Part shown: positions 1 through 9,126 of the stretch, in pieces
Layout: each line of letters begins with the position of its first letter
How positions within the stretch are numbered: the stretch's first letter is position 1
NCBI RefSeq assembly: GCF_000014685.1
Contig: NC_008321.1
Coordinates: forward strand, 2,911,001-2,975,000
From: Shewanella sp. MR-4
GTDB taxonomy: Bacteria > Pseudomonadota > Gammaproteobacteria > Enterobacterales > Shewanellaceae
DNA length: 64,000 bases
Direction of reading: 5' to 3'
Program-made: the position numbers and the translations under genes
The notes under the pieces: model-generated
The model's input: the letters and a program-made list of their open reading frames with translations, nothing else
What the model was told of the DNA's origin: nothing
The model's database searches: none

Positions 1-673
1 ATTTATCACCTGCACGTAAATCCCGTGCAAAATTCACTTTCTCTTTGAGTAAATCTTCAATCCGCTGAATATCGGCCGCCGCTAAACCCATTTTTTGCGC
101 TGAAACGTAGAATGAGCCTTTAATATCGCCAGTGAGAATACGGTTTTGCCACACACCTTCAACGTTAATTTCTTCAACGTTAAAGCTGCCATCTTCATAA
201 CGAGTAAATACTACTTGGCGTGCGGCGTTAAAATACAGCTCTAACTTCTGCAGTTGGCCTTCATTATCCAGCCAAAATTGAATACGGTTACCGGGTAATA
301 AGGTATCTAGCGCTAGAATGTTTAAATCGGCTTCTAATACCTTATACATGGTTTGCTGATCGACACCCGCCTTAGAAAATAAAGCGCTTAAAGTATCACC
401 AGAGGCGATGACACGTTCAAAATGCGGGGTATTATCGACAATCGGAGCGGTTTCTACAGGCTCTGATATCTGTGGCAATATAGTCTCAATATCGAGCGCG
501 ACGGGAATACGTTGAGCAGTAGGTACCACATGATTAGCATTCGGCATTAACATCGCCGCACCGATTAATAGACCTCCAACAAGGAGAATATTTTTCTGGG
601 CTGAAGATAAGTTCTGCAAACGAATTTGCGGAAAATTAGCCAAATTGGGTTTACCTGTCTGCAACGCTTTCAC
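1..673 (-). CDS. M23-family/OapA-type murein peptidase, N-terminal part (runs off left edge)
   Basis: The frame opens with a GTG at 673 and continues through position 1, so only about 224 N-terminal residues are visible. After a short cytoplasmic start there is one hydrophobic segment (residues about 26-42, LLVGGLLIGAAML), then a periplasmic stretch carrying an OapA/LysM-like region (around VIASGDTLSALFSKAG). This layout is typical of MepM/YebA-like membrane-anchored murein endopeptidases, whose catalytic M23 domain would lie beyond the window edge. I infer a role in peptidoglycan remodelling. No ATG lies nearby in frame, and AAAGGTG just ahead of the GTG gives a plausible ribosome site. The catalytic residues cannot be checked here. 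Confidence 0.75.
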   Translation of the reverse strand, partial: MKALQTGKPNLANFPQIRLQNLSSAQKNILLVGGLLIGAAMLMPNANHVVPTAQRIPVALDIETILPQISEPVETAPIVDNTPHFERVIASGDTLSALFSKAGVDQQTMYKVLEADLNILALDTLLPGNRIQFWLDNEGQLQKLELYFNAARQVVFTRYEDGSFNVEEINVEGVWQNRILTGDIKGSFYVSAQKMGLAAADIQRIEDLLKEKVNFARDLRAGDK

Positions 674-936
674 CTTTTGTTATCGTTATTGCGTTATATT
701 TTTGAATCAGTCCCACTCCCACAGGGGGAAGCCCGAATTTTCCCAACTTATCCCAAAAAACCGATTATGACAAACGCTATTTTGCACTTTTCTAGCACTA
801 TTTACTAAAAACATGCGTCAGTTAGCACTTTAAACCGATTGTGTGTTCTGTATATAGATGTTAAATAGCGCAAAATCTCGTTTGTCATATCAATAAAAAC
901 AATGTGTTAAGCTAATATTTCTCCGCTTAAGTTAGA

Positions 937-3900
937 CTAAGGCAAAATCACCTTGATTTCACTCCCATGGGAGGTTTTCAAGATATCAATTCGAGTGCCT
1001 ATCTGTTCTTTCATTTCGGATACATGGGAAATCACCCCAATCATCCTCCCCGCCGACTGCAAATCCATCAGCGTGCGAATGGCAAGTTCGAGGGAGTCCT
1101 GATCTAGGCTGCCAAAGCCTTCGTCGATAAATAAGGTATCGAGTTTTATCCCCCCTGCGTAGGCTTGAACCACATCCGATAAGCCCAAAGCCATCGACAA
1201 GGCTGCCATAAAACTCTCACCGCCACTTAAGGTCGCCACGGGACGCACTTTAGAGGTGTAGGCATCCTCGACTTCAAGCTCTAGCCCTGAGGCCTTATTG
1301 CCCTTCGCCCTGTCCTCTTTGCGCAATAATCGGTAGCGCCCTTTACTCATTAAATGCAGCCTCTGCGTTGCCGCAAGCAACACATCGTCGAGCAATACGC
1401 TAAGCACAAAGCGTTGCAGGGAAATTTTGTTGCCCGTATTACCATTGGCAACATCGGCCAAGGTGCCAATCACAGCGTATTCATCCTCGAGGGATTTGGC
1501 CTTTTGATCGACCACCGCCAGCTGAGTTTGGGTATTGTTAAGCAGGGTGAGCCGAGTATTCAGTTGACTCCATAGCTCTTCCGCATTTTTAAGCTGCGCG
1601 AGTCGCTCAGTGAGCAAGGCCTCTAAGGCGTCAAGATCGGGTGATGTCGACTCGCTCAACTTGGTTGTAAGCTGAGTCAGTTGCGACTGATTTAAGGCGC
1701 ACTGTCTGTGGTAGGTTTCTTTACCCTCGGCCAGCGTCTGCATTTGCTCATCGGTTAACAAGGCTTCGCGCAATGCATCCCTATCAATAAAGCCCGCGTT
1801 ATCGAGCGCCGTCTGAAGTGTCTGCTGTGCTTGCGCCTGCAGCTCTACCGTAGCATGACAACGCTCTATCGCCGCCGATAATGCCGTTTGCGCCGCCACA
1901 CTCTGCTGCGTTGCCTGCTGCTGCGCGGTTCTCAATACATCAATCTGACGTTTTATCTGTTCAAGTTGTTGCTGGTTATTCGCAATCGCTTGATTCAATA
2001 CATCCAGTGTTCGGTATTCTTCTGGGATCCTCAGCGCTTTTTCCGCAAGTTGACCCGATAGCCGCTCGACTTTGCCTTCTTGCTCACGGTAACGCTCACG
2101 CTCAAGTTCGAGTTGCTGCGCCAAAGTCGACTCTTGCTGCTGCAAGGTTTTGATCTGTTGCTGTAACAGCTGCAGCGCTTGCGCCGCATCATCGGCTTGC
2201 TTCGCTTGCTGCATGAGCCTTTCTAAGGTTTGGCTATGGGATTCGAGTGACAACTCAACCTTATCACCAAGGGCTGTTGCCAGATCATTCGCCTGCTGTT
2301 GCTGTGCTTCTAATTGCTTTTGCAGCCCACGATATTCTGCCCGCGCTTTATTGAGATTATCGAGCGCCAAGGCCTCGGCATCCTGCGCCGCCTGCAATTG
2401 TAGATCCGTTGGTAAATCCTCATGACTCACCGCGGGCTGAGGATGGGTCGAACTGCCACAAACCGGGCATGGCTCATGGGGTTTTAACTCTCTAGCTAAA
2501 ATGGCTGCCTGACCTTGAAACCATTTCAGTTGCAAAGACTTGTAAGCCGTTGAAGCTGCTTGATATTGGGTATTAAGCGCTTTTCCTTGTAAACCGACCT
2601 GCTCAAGAACCCCTTGAGTATGCGCAACTTTGGCACAGATCTGCTGCCACTGCTTGAACTGCTCGAGCATATGACGGTGCTGCTGCAGCGCCTGCGCAGT
2701 GGCAAGTTGCTGCTCACTTTGCGATTGCAAGGCTGGCAGTTGATTCTCACAATGACCGCGCTGTTCAACTAAGGTGGCAAGTGCAGTTTTACTCTCCTGC
2801 CCCTGCAATTTGGTGTGTTGCAGTATCTCTTTTGCCTGCGCTAAAGCTTGTTCCAGGCTGGCAAACTCTGCCAGCTGCGGCACTAACGCACTGAGATGAC
2901 TATTTTGCTGCTCAACCTCACGCAGCTTATGTTCAAGGGGGATAATTTCCTGCGCCGCAGTTTCAGCATGAGAGAGTGCGAGCTTAGCGGCATCGAGCGT
3001 CAACTGTGCGCTATCGCGCTGAGCGGCTGCAACACTCGCTTCTTGCTCCCGCGACAAGGCATTATCTAATAAGGGTTTTACCCGCAGTGCTTGCTTGGCC
3101 ACCTCAAGCCGTGTCGTTTGGGTTGCAATTTGCGCTTGCTGCTCATTAAGGCTAAGCGCCTCAGCCTGCAATTCCTGTAAGCGAGTAAATTCAGCAAAGA
3201 GTTGCTGCGCGCTATCACGCTGTTTTAATGCCGCCAAATGCGCCGCAACGCTCTGCTCTTTTGCTGCCGTCGCCGCCGCGAATTCGGGTTCAATGCGACT
3301 CAACTCTGCAGTAAGTTCATCATCGGATGTGAGTGCTGCCGTTTGCAAAATACCGTCACGGCGGGCGCGCTGCTCTTTGACAAGATTGCGAATATCCGCC
3401 GCCTTAGCCTTTAGAGTATCTTCGATGCGCTTATAGATATGGGTTTGGAATAATTGGCTAAAAATCTGCTCACGCGCCTTAGAGTCGGCCATCAGCAATT
3501 CGCGAAATTTCCCCTGCGGAAGCACCATCACTTGGCGGAACTGCTCCACATCTAGGCCGGTTAATGCCTCAATTTCGGCCGTGGCGTCTGACACTTTACT
3601 GGCGACGATAAGGGTTTCACTGCCATCCGGGGCAATCTTATACAGCTGCGCCTCACTCTTTTGTACCGTTGAGCCATCACCGCTTTTCTTTAATCTTTCC
3701 TGCTCGGGGACGCGGCGAATACGATAACCCGTACTACCTAATTGAAAATGAAAGGTCACCTCAGTCAGTACGCTATCATCGGCCATATCGCAGCGCATCT
3801 GGCTGCCTTCACGCTCGTTACCCGTGGTTTTTCCATAGAGCGCAAAACAAATTCCGTCGAGCAGCGTGGTTTTGCCCGCGCCTGTTGGCCCGTTGATCAG

Positions 3901-3993
3901 GAATAAGGGGTTATTCCCCAGTTCGGTAAAATCAATGGTTTGAGTCGAAGCAAAAGGACCAAAGGCCGACATCGACAGCGAGAGTGGCTTCAT
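937..3993 (-). CDS. sbcC: Exonuclease SbcC, large ATPase subunit
   Basis: SbcC is the Rad50-like SMC-type ATPase of the SbcCD nuclease, which cleaves hairpins and DNA ends with blocked termini during replication and repair. The 1018-residue protein has a Walker A motif GPTGAGKT at residues 35-42. Two very long Gln/Ala/Leu-rich coiled-coil arms follow, meeting at a zinc hook (CPVC, about residue 508). Near the C-terminus are the ABC signature LSGGES (about 920) and the Walker B/D-loop LFIDEGFGSLD (about 950). Length fits the family (E. coli SbcC is 1048 aa). Its start overlaps the sbcD stop by 4 bases (ATGA), indicating translational coupling. No terminator is obvious after the stop codon. Confidence 0.97.
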   Translation of the reverse strand: MKPLSLSMSAFGPFASTQTIDFTELGNNPLFLINGPTGAGKTTLLDGICFALYGKTTGNEREGSQMRCDMADDSVLTEVTFHFQLGSTGYRIRRVPEQERLKKSGDGSTVQKSEAQLYKIAPDGSETLIVASKVSDATAEIEALTGLDVEQFRQVMVLPQGKFRELLMADSKAREQIFSQLFQTHIYKRIEDTLKAKAADIRNLVKEQRARRDGILQTAALTSDDELTAELSRIEPEFAAATAAKEQSVAAHLAALKQRDSAQQLFAEFTRLQELQAEALSLNEQQAQIATQTTRLEVAKQALRVKPLLDNALSREQEASVAAAQRDSAQLTLDAAKLALSHAETAAQEIIPLEHKLREVEQQNSHLSALVPQLAEFASLEQALAQAKEILQHTKLQGQESKTALATLVEQRGHCENQLPALQSQSEQQLATAQALQQHRHMLEQFKQWQQICAKVAHTQGVLEQVGLQGKALNTQYQAASTAYKSLQLKWFQGQAAILARELKPHEPCPVCGSSTHPQPAVSHEDLPTDLQLQAAQDAEALALDNLNKARAEYRGLQKQLEAQQQQANDLATALGDKVELSLESHSQTLERLMQQAKQADDAAQALQLLQQQIKTLQQQESTLAQQLELERERYREQEGKVERLSGQLAEKALRIPEEYRTLDVLNQAIANNQQQLEQIKRQIDVLRTAQQQATQQSVAAQTALSAAIERCHATVELQAQAQQTLQTALDNAGFIDRDALREALLTDEQMQTLAEGKETYHRQCALNQSQLTQLTTKLSESTSPDLDALEALLTERLAQLKNAEELWSQLNTRLTLLNNTQTQLAVVDQKAKSLEDEYAVIGTLADVANGNTGNKISLQRFVLSVLLDDVLLAATQRLHLMSKGRYRLLRKEDRAKGNKASGLELEVEDAYTSKVRPVATLSGGESFMAALSMALGLSDVVQAYAGGIKLDTLFIDEGFGSLDQDSLELAIRTLMDLQSAGRMIGVISHVSEMKEQIGTRIDILKTSHGSEIKVILP

Positions 3994-5192
3994 GCGGATT
4001 GCTCCCCTTTTGCTGCAACGCGAGTAGATTCACCGCTATCGCCTTCATCCCTGTGAAGCTTAGTTAAAATCTCATCCATAACCGCTTGCTGCGCATCACT
4101 CAATTCCTCGCCAGAAACCTGACTGAAAAAATCACGGAACATGGCCATTTCGCCTTTTTTGATATGGTCACGATTGAGTGCGACGGCCTGTTCGCCCGCC
4201 ATTAATCCAGTACGTTCTAGATGCAGCACATTGGGATAGACACTGCGCAATTTGCCCATGGCATCTAAAATGGCGTGCTTATCAAGGAGTCTAACCATCA
4301 GATAATCCTCACGCTTGGCATCGGTCTTCCCAAGATCTAATAAATGCGCCAATTCTCCTTCGATAATCCGCACATCGCGCAGCGCAGTTAAGGGCAAGAG
4401 TTGGATCTGCGCCGGAGTGTGCGCCGCGACATCGACTAAGGTGACAGACTTATGTTGATGCTGTTCGCTAAAGGAGTATTTCAAAATCGAGCCAGAATAA
4501 CGTACATGTTCACTGCCTTTATATTGCGGTCCGTGTAAGTGGCCGAGGGCGACATAGTCAAACTCACTAAAAAGCCGTGGGGAAATTTTATCGGCGCCAC
4601 CAATACTCAATGGCCGCTCGGACTCGGACTCACTGCCACCATCTAAAAAGCAATGACTAACAACGACCTTAGGTAACCCTTGGCTGTCGTGGCTGCGGAC
4701 TTGTTCTAGCAGTAGCGCCATAGCCTCTTCATGGCTGGACACGCTGAGCCCCTTAGCATCCGCCTCAAATACTTGGCGCACGGTTGCAGGTTCGGCGTAA
4801 GGCAGCGGATAAAAGTAAGCATCGCCACTTGAGCTGGTTAAGCGGATCGGCGTTAAATCAGCCTGAAGCGGCCCAATAATGTGCAAGCCACTTGCCGCCA
4901 TTTGTTTAGCCGCAAAGCCTAAGCGTTCGTGCCCGTCGTGGTTACCGGCAATCATCAGCACTTGTAATCCTAACTCTGTGATGAGGCGATTAAGCACCTC
5001 ATCGAGCAAAGCCACGGCGCTGGCAGGAGGAATCGACCTATCGTAAATATCCCCGGCAATAATCACCGCATCGACAGTGTGCTGCTCAGCCAATGTCACG
5101 ATTTGATCAAGCACATAGGCTTGGTCTTCTAAGAGTGATTGATTATGTAACTGGCGACCAATGTGCCAGTCCGAGGTATGGATAAATCTCAT
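3990..5192 (-). CDS. sbcD: Exonuclease SbcD, nuclease subunit
   Basis: SbcD is the Mre11-like Mn-dependent phosphoesterase that supplies the nuclease active site of SbcCD. The metallophosphoesterase motifs appear in order: SDWHIG (residues 8-13), AGDIYDR (about 46), GNHDGHE (about 81), SHCF (mid-protein) and GHLHGPQ. All metal-ligand positions look intact. At 400 residues it matches the family length. It is the first gene of a two-gene sbcDC operon. The short leader upstream (5193-5473) shows no LexA box that I can find, so SOS control is not suggested. Confidence 0.97.
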   Translation of the reverse strand: MRFIHTSDWHIGRQLHNQSLLEDQAYVLDQIVTLAEQHTVDAVIIAGDIYDRSIPPASAVALLDEVLNRLITELGLQVLMIAGNHDGHERLGFAAKQMAASGLHIIGPLQADLTPIRLTSSSGDAYFYPLPYAEPATVRQVFEADAKGLSVSSHEEAMALLLEQVRSHDSQGLPKVVVSHCFLDGGSESESERPLSIGGADKISPRLFSEFDYVALGHLHGPQYKGSEHVRYSGSILKYSFSEQHQHKSVTLVDVAAHTPAQIQLLPLTALRDVRIIEGELAHLLDLGKTDAKREDYLMVRLLDKHAILDAMGKLRSVYPNVLHLERTGLMAGEQAVALNRDHIKKGEMAMFRDFFSQVSGEELSDAQQAVMDEILTKLHRDEGDSGESTRVAAKGEQSA

Positions 5193-5388
5193 CGTTGCTA
5201 AACCTTAATGGATACTAAGCCGATTCTATCGCGTGGGCGCTTACCGTTTAACTTGTGAAGTCTCAGGCGCAAACGCTTGGCAATAACACAGCCAATTGCC
5301 CCTAAAAACGCTTTAAAAATGCTAGGTTATCCTAAACATGACTGCGGAGTATAGCGAATACCAAGGGAGTGAAGAGATTTGCAGCAAT

Positions 5389-5441
5389 AAGGCCGAAAAC
5401 TGTGCTCATGGACTATGCAGCACAAATAGGCAATCGGCCTT
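5389..5441. other. Two-tier inverted repeat between sbcD and the TauE gene
   Basis: An outer 8-bp stem (AAGGCCGA / TCGGCCTT) encloses an inner 6-bp stem (TGTGCT / AGCACA) with a 12-nt loop. It lies in the 281-bp gap upstream of sbcD and downstream of the TauE stop. There is no clear U-run on either strand, so it is not a canonical terminator. It could still end TauE transcription weakly or be a structured leader element. Confidence 0.4.
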
Positions 5442-5473
5442 ACTAGGGAGAGTTAAATATAATAGAGGCTATA

Positions 5474-6244
5474 TCAAAACAGGTGATATTGGCTGGCTAA
5501 CAGCTTCACACTCATGGCCAAGGACATAGTCACCACTAATGGCTTAATGATCTTAGTGCCTTTGGTCACGACTAAGCGCGAACCTAAGGTCGCACCGATT
5601 GCCTGCCCAGCAAGCATCACTAAGCCGAGCACCCAAATCACTTTGCCACCTAAGGTAAAGAAGATAAGCGAAGCAATATTGGTCGAGAAGTTTAACACCT
5701 TGGCGTGTGCCGTCGCTTTTGCCAGACCAAAACCGGCCAAGGTCACAAAGGCCAGCGCGAAGAAACTCCCTGTGCCAGGGCCAAAAAAGCCATCGTACAA
5801 ACCCACACCGAGCGCGGCGGTAAAGGCAAAGGCGGTAGGCGTTAATACTTGGTGGCGGTCATCTTCCGAAATCTTTTTCGAAAACAAGAAATAACAACCA
5901 ATCGCGAGGATTAAAAAAGGTAAGACTAACTCCAGTACTTTGGCATCGACCAACTGCACCAGTATAGTGCCTAAGGCGGCGCCCGCAAAGGCACAGATAA
6001 GGGACAGTTTAACGGCCTTCAAATCAACTAATCCCTTACGCACAAAGTACAAACTCGCAAAAAAGCTGCCACCGCAGGCCTGTAATTTGTTAGTCCCGAG
6101 CGCCACCGCTGGCGGTAAACCCGCCCACATTAACGCAGGGATAGTCAGCAATCCCCCGCCGCCAGCGATAGAGTCGATAAACCCCGCCACCATAGCCACG
6201 CCAAAGAGTAATGCCGCAATTTGTAGAGTCAGTTCAAATTCCAT
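5474..6244 (-). CDS. TauE/SafE family (DUF81) membrane transporter
   Basis: A predicted inner-membrane permease of 256 residues with about eight hydrophobic helices. It carries the TauE/SafE hallmark at the N-terminus (GFIDSIAGGGGLLTIPAL, then ALGTNKLQ) and a second repeat-like glycine motif (YDGFFGPGTGSFF) at mid-protein. Family members are linked to export or uptake of sulfite, sulfoacetate or other organosulfur anions, but the substrate here is unknown. The frame is open to an ATG at 6283. I prefer the ATG at 6244, where the protein begins MEFELTLQ, because family alignment starts there; neither start has a strong Shine-Dalgarno. It is divergent from a LysR regulator, which may control it. 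A paralogue lies at 29434-30207. Confidence 0.9.
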   Translation of the reverse strand: MEFELTLQIAALLFGVAMVAGFIDSIAGGGGLLTIPALMWAGLPPAVALGTNKLQACGGSFFASLYFVRKGLVDLKAVKLSLICAFAGAALGTILVQLVDAKVLELVLPFLILAIGCYFLFSKKISEDDRHQVLTPTAFAFTAALGVGLYDGFFGPGTGSFFALAFVTLAGFGLAKATAHAKVLNFSTNIASLIFFTLGGKVIWVLGLVMLAGQAIGATLGSRLVVTKGTKIIKPLVVTMSLAMSVKLLASQYHLF

Positions 6245-6385
6245 GATTGTTATTATTGAGTAATAGGAGCTAAGGCTTCGCATTAGACTGCGTTTGCCTT
6301 ATAAACGCAAAGGAGTTATTGTCGCGCTAGCGTGAGCAAAGTTCACACTAAATACCCTTATCAATTACTCGATTCGGATACGCCT

Positions 6386-7294
6386 ATGTTTACTTCCTTG
6401 CCGCCCCTCAATGCATTACGGGCTTTCGAGTCTGCCGCCCGCTTGCAAAGCATGACTCTTGCCAGCAAAGAACTGCATGTCACCCACGGCGCCATCAGTA
6501 AACAAATCCGTGTACTAGAAGAATTCTTAGGTTTTGCCCTCTTCGTGCGCCTGCATAAAAAAGTCGCACTCACGGACGAAGCCAAGCGCTACTTGCCCCA
6601 TGTGCAAGCGGCTCTGCAAACTTTGTCCAGTGCCACCGCCGATTTACGTAGTCAAGGCTCGCGGCCACAAACTTTAGCGATCAATGTGTTACCCAGTTTA
6701 ACCATCAACTGGTTAATCCCCCGGATGGAGCAATTTAAATCTCGGCATCCGCATGTGTATGTGGATCTTTCGATTGGTGACTTCGCCGTCGATTTCAGCC
6801 AAGGCCGTTACGACATCGCCATTCGTAGCAGCACTCAACTCCCCAGAGGGGTTAACTACATCAAACTGATGGATGAAGACTTGTGCTTAGTGTGCGCGCC
6901 GTCACTCGCGCCTAAGCTCAAAAGTATCGAAGACATCAATCAGGTCACCCTGCTGAAACACACCACACGGCCAGAGCTTTGGGAATATTGGGCAGATAAA
7001 GTGGGACTGGTACTCACGCAGGCGCAAACCTTTGGCGTCGAGCATTTTTATATGTTGAGTCAAGCCGCAGCCAGTGGCATGGGCGCTGCGCTGATCCCAC
7101 GTTTTTTTATCGAAGATCAATTGGCCAATGGCAGCTTAGTGATCCCGTTTCAAGCGCCTTTTACCAGCCCATACGCCTATTACTTACTCACGCCCAAATC
7201 CCCTAGCTTACCGCTAAAGGTGCAAGCCTTTATCGATTGGATGCTCGAGTTATTTGCCCCATATCGGCAATCGTCAGATATCGACAAAGCTTAG
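6386..7294 (+). CDS. LysR-family transcriptional regulator (GcvA-like)
   Basis: A 302-residue LysR-type regulator. The N-terminal winged helix-turn-helix (PPLNALRAFESAARL, then LASKELHVTHGAISKQI) is followed by the dimerisation helix and a two-lobed periplasmic-binding-like effector domain starting near PQTLAINVLPS. The opening sequence and the RLHKKVALTDEA element resemble the GcvA subgroup. The frame is open back to a GTG at 6332, but homologues normally begin a few residues before SLPPLNALRAF, so ATG 6386 is chosen. LysR proteins often regulate the divergent neighbour, here the TauE/SafE permease; the co-inducer is unknown. A strong terminator follows the stop. Confidence 0.9.
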   Translation: MFTSLPPLNALRAFESAARLQSMTLASKELHVTHGAISKQIRVLEEFLGFALFVRLHKKVALTDEAKRYLPHVQAALQTLSSATADLRSQGSRPQTLAINVLPSLTINWLIPRMEQFKSRHPHVYVDLSIGDFAVDFSQGRYDIAIRSSTQLPRGVNYIKLMDEDLCLVCAPSLAPKLKSIEDINQVTLLKHTTRPELWEYWADKVGLVLTQAQTFGVEHFYMLSQAAASGMGAALIPRFFIEDQLANGSLVIPFQAPFTSPYAYYLLTPKSPSLPLKVQAFIDWMLELFAPYRQSSDIDKA

Positions 7295-7299
7295 ATAGC

Positions 7300-7327
7300 A
7301 AAAAACCACCTGAGCGGTGGTTTTTTA
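7300..7327. terminator. Bidirectional rho-independent terminator
   Basis: The stem AAACCACC / GGTGGTTT with loop TGAGC is flanked by A-rich and T-rich runs on the two sides. It sits between the convergent LysR gene and the RraB-like gene and can serve both. Confidence 0.88.
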
Positions 7328-7347
7328 ACGCTTATCCGACGATAGGC

Positions 7348-7734
7348 TTAGTGATGGCAATGTTCATCGTGAACATGGTCGTCATCCATAAACTCATCAT
7401 CACCTTCTTGATGTTGCATCACGCCCCATCCATCGGTCATGCCGCCAAACTCGGCCGCAAAATCATTGAGAATGGTCTCTTGTTCAACCAAGTCATCGTA
7501 GTCTGGCACCATGTTGATGCATACGATGATTTCCCACTTACCGAGTTCATCGTTAAGGTTTAGCTCAACTTCGCCTTCTAAATCGGAGTTAGCTAACTCT
7601 TCGAGTGCAGTTTCAGCATCGCGCTGATCATCGAAAACTAAAAAGAAATCAACATCGAGGGCTTTAGTGAGGTCAATTCCGGCTTCGGCCATCGCAGCCA
7701 GCATTTTGCCATTATCGTCGTCTGGAAATTGCAT
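7348..7734 (-). CDS. rraB: RraB-family protein (ribonuclease E inhibitor family)
   Basis: A small acidic protein of 128 residues. The core matches the RraB/DUF695 family: an N-terminal PDDDNGKML, an FDDQRDAETALEEL helix and the typical C-terminal FGGMTDGWGVMQ. In E. coli RraB binds RNase E and modulates degradosome composition; I infer the same role. Unusually, the protein ends in a histidine/aspartate tail (DDDHVHDEHCHH) that could bind a metal; family members often have acidic tails, so this may only be a variant. It lies 22 bp downstream of the S4-domain gene in the same orientation, suggesting an RNA-related pair. GGAG and AGGA precede the ATG. Confidence 0.85.
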   Translation of the reverse strand: MQFPDDDNGKMLAAMAEAGIDLTKALDVDFFLVFDDQRDAETALEELANSDLEGEVELNLNDELGKWEIIVCINMVPDYDDLVEQETILNDFAAEFGGMTDGWGVMQHQEGDDEFMDDDHVHDEHCHH

Positions 7735-7756
7735 ATCCTACTCCACAGTCTCTGGC

Positions 7757-7987
7757 TTATTCAGCCGCAATGATTTGAACCGATTCACCATTAAAGCTAA
7801 CGATGTCACCCGCAACGACTTTTTTACGTTTGCGCGTTTCCACTTCGCCATTGACGGTAACCAAGCCTTCATCAATAACATGCTTGGCTTCGCCGCCGGC
7901 ATTCGACATGCCTTGTACCTTTAATACTTTGTACAATTCAATAAAATCTTCGCCAGGATACAAAGCTAACTGATTAATTTGCGCCAC
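7757..7987 (-). CDS. S4-domain RNA-binding protein, YbcJ-like
   Basis: A 76-residue single S4 domain protein. The core (ELYKVLKVQGMSNAGGEAKHVIDEG, here split by function into helix pairs, then VTVNGEVETRKRKKV) is that of E. coli YbcJ and of the small S4 proteins that bind structured RNA. The start codon is GTG at 7987 with GAGG about 13 nt upstream. The specific RNA ligand is unknown. It probably shares a transcript with the RraB-like gene downstream. Confidence 0.88.
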   Translation of the reverse strand: MAQINQLALYPGEDFIELYKVLKVQGMSNAGGEAKHVIDEGLVTVNGEVETRKRKKVVAGDIVSFNGESVQIIAAE

Positions 7988-8057
7988 TTAAACACGCCTC
8001 AAAAAATAAACCTGCGGCATTATAGCAGCATGTCCCATGGGATGCAGATAATTTAAC

Positions 8058-8594
8058 TTATCTTTGCCTTTCATCGGCGAGCAGCCCATAGGCGGATTCA
8101 TCTAGCCACTCATCGCCTATCTTAAAATGCTGCCGAAATACGCCCTCGAGTTCAAAGCCACATTTCTCCATTACCCGGGCTGAGCCGATATTCTCTTTAG
8201 CGCAGTACCCAACCAATTTATGGACTGACAGACTTAAACAGGCCCAATCGACAACCGCCTGTAAACTCTCAGTGGCATAGCCTTTACCTTGCCCTGCGTG
8301 CGCCAGTAAATATCCGACCTCGGCACGTTGCTCCTCCACACTTTGGCAATGAAGGCCGGTTAAACCGATAAACTCACCGGTATCCAGCGTTTCGATCGTC
8401 AGCGTAAGCCAATCGCCAGAGGTATAGTCCCAGGTGACTGAGCGCTGCTCAAACTTTTGCCGGATCACTTCGGCAGATTCAGGAATACGCACATAGCGAT
8501 TGATGTCAGGATCTTGGTGTAATGCCAAGAAATGTGGCCAATCCTGCTCTTGTAAACTGCGAAGTCTTAATCTATCGGTATAGAGTTCAAGCAT
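8058..8594 (-). CDS. GNAT-family N-acetyltransferase (RimJ/RimL type)
   Basis: A 178-residue acetyltransferase opening with LYTDRLRLRSLQEQDW, the usual RimJ/RimL-like start. It contains the acetyl-CoA binding segment (VGYLLAHAGQGKGYATESLQ) and the C-terminal GSARVMEKCGFELEGVFRQ. This subfamily acetylates N-termini of ribosomal proteins or small molecules; the substrate here cannot be named. The frame is open to 8660, but ATG 8594 is preceded by GGGGAG at five bases and agrees with family starts, so the 22 extra residues are rejected. Confidence 0.9.
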   Translation of the reverse strand: MLELYTDRLRLRSLQEQDWPHFLALHQDPDINRYVRIPESAEVIRQKFEQRSVTWDYTSGDWLTLTIETLDTGEFIGLTGLHCQSVEEQRAEVGYLLAHAGQGKGYATESLQAVVDWACLSLSVHKLVGYCAKENIGSARVMEKCGFELEGVFRQHFKIGDEWLDESAYGLLADERQR

Positions 8595-8668
8595 AGCGGC
8601 TCCCCAATGGATGGACGAACTAAAAAAAATGGCAGCCAAACGCTGCCATTGTCTCGGCAAGAAGACGA

Positions 8669-8947
8669 TTAACCGCGGCTGGTGACTTCGAGTAAGTGGT
8701 AACCAAACTGGGTTTTAACTGGACCTTGAACCACGTTTAATGGCGCACTGAATACCACTTCATCAAACTCACGCACCATCATGCCTGGGCCGAATGAACC
8801 TAATTCACCACCTTGTGCACCCGATGGACATGAAGAATGGGCGCGGGCGATTTGCGCAAAATCGGCACCGTCGAGGATCTGTTGTTTAAGTGCTTGGCAC
8901 TGCTCTTCGCTGCTCACTAACAAATGTCTTGCTGTAGCCTGAACCAT
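8669..8947 (-). CDS. ppiC: Parvulin-type peptidyl-prolyl isomerase (PpiC)
   Basis: A 92-residue stand-alone parvulin with no signal peptide, hence cytoplasmic. Family motifs are present: ATARHLLV, DFAQIARAHSSCPSGAQGGELGSF and FGYHLLEV, including the histidines of the active-site cleft. It catalyses cis/trans isomerisation of prolyl bonds. ATG 8947 has AGGGAG upstream and gives the standard 92-93 residue length; the longer frame to 8986 is unlikely. The GNAT gene starts 74 bases downstream in the same orientation. Confidence 0.93.
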   Translation of the reverse strand: MVQATARHLLVSSEEQCQALKQQILDGADFAQIARAHSSCPSGAQGGELGSFGPGMMVREFDEVVFSAPLNVVQGPVKTQFGYHLLEVTSRG

Positions 8948-9126
8948 GATAAAACTCCCTGAATAATCCTGAGACATTTGCCCCAAATATCATATGGTTC
9001 CCGTTTTTATGACTGAAAACGGGATGTGAATGTTGAGTATAAAAACATTCTGTTTAATTAAAAAGTCTTAAACCGCGCCGTCATTAATTTTGTTATCGAT
9101 AACGGCGCAGCAGAATTGACTCAGTG

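Noticed and set aside
626..808. 60-residue open frame on the plus strand
   Set aside because: It lies in the promoter region of the truncated peptidase gene and partly over its coding sequence, with no ribosome site and no recognisable domain.
1354..3896. Several plus-strand open frames inside sbcC
   Set aside because: They are shadows of a gene with a clear full-length family match; their sequences are low-complexity antisense of the coiled coil.
5338..5529. 63-residue open frame on the plus strand between sbcD and the TauE gene
   Set aside because: It overlaps the end of the TauE gene and the two-tier inverted repeat, with no ribosome site or homology.
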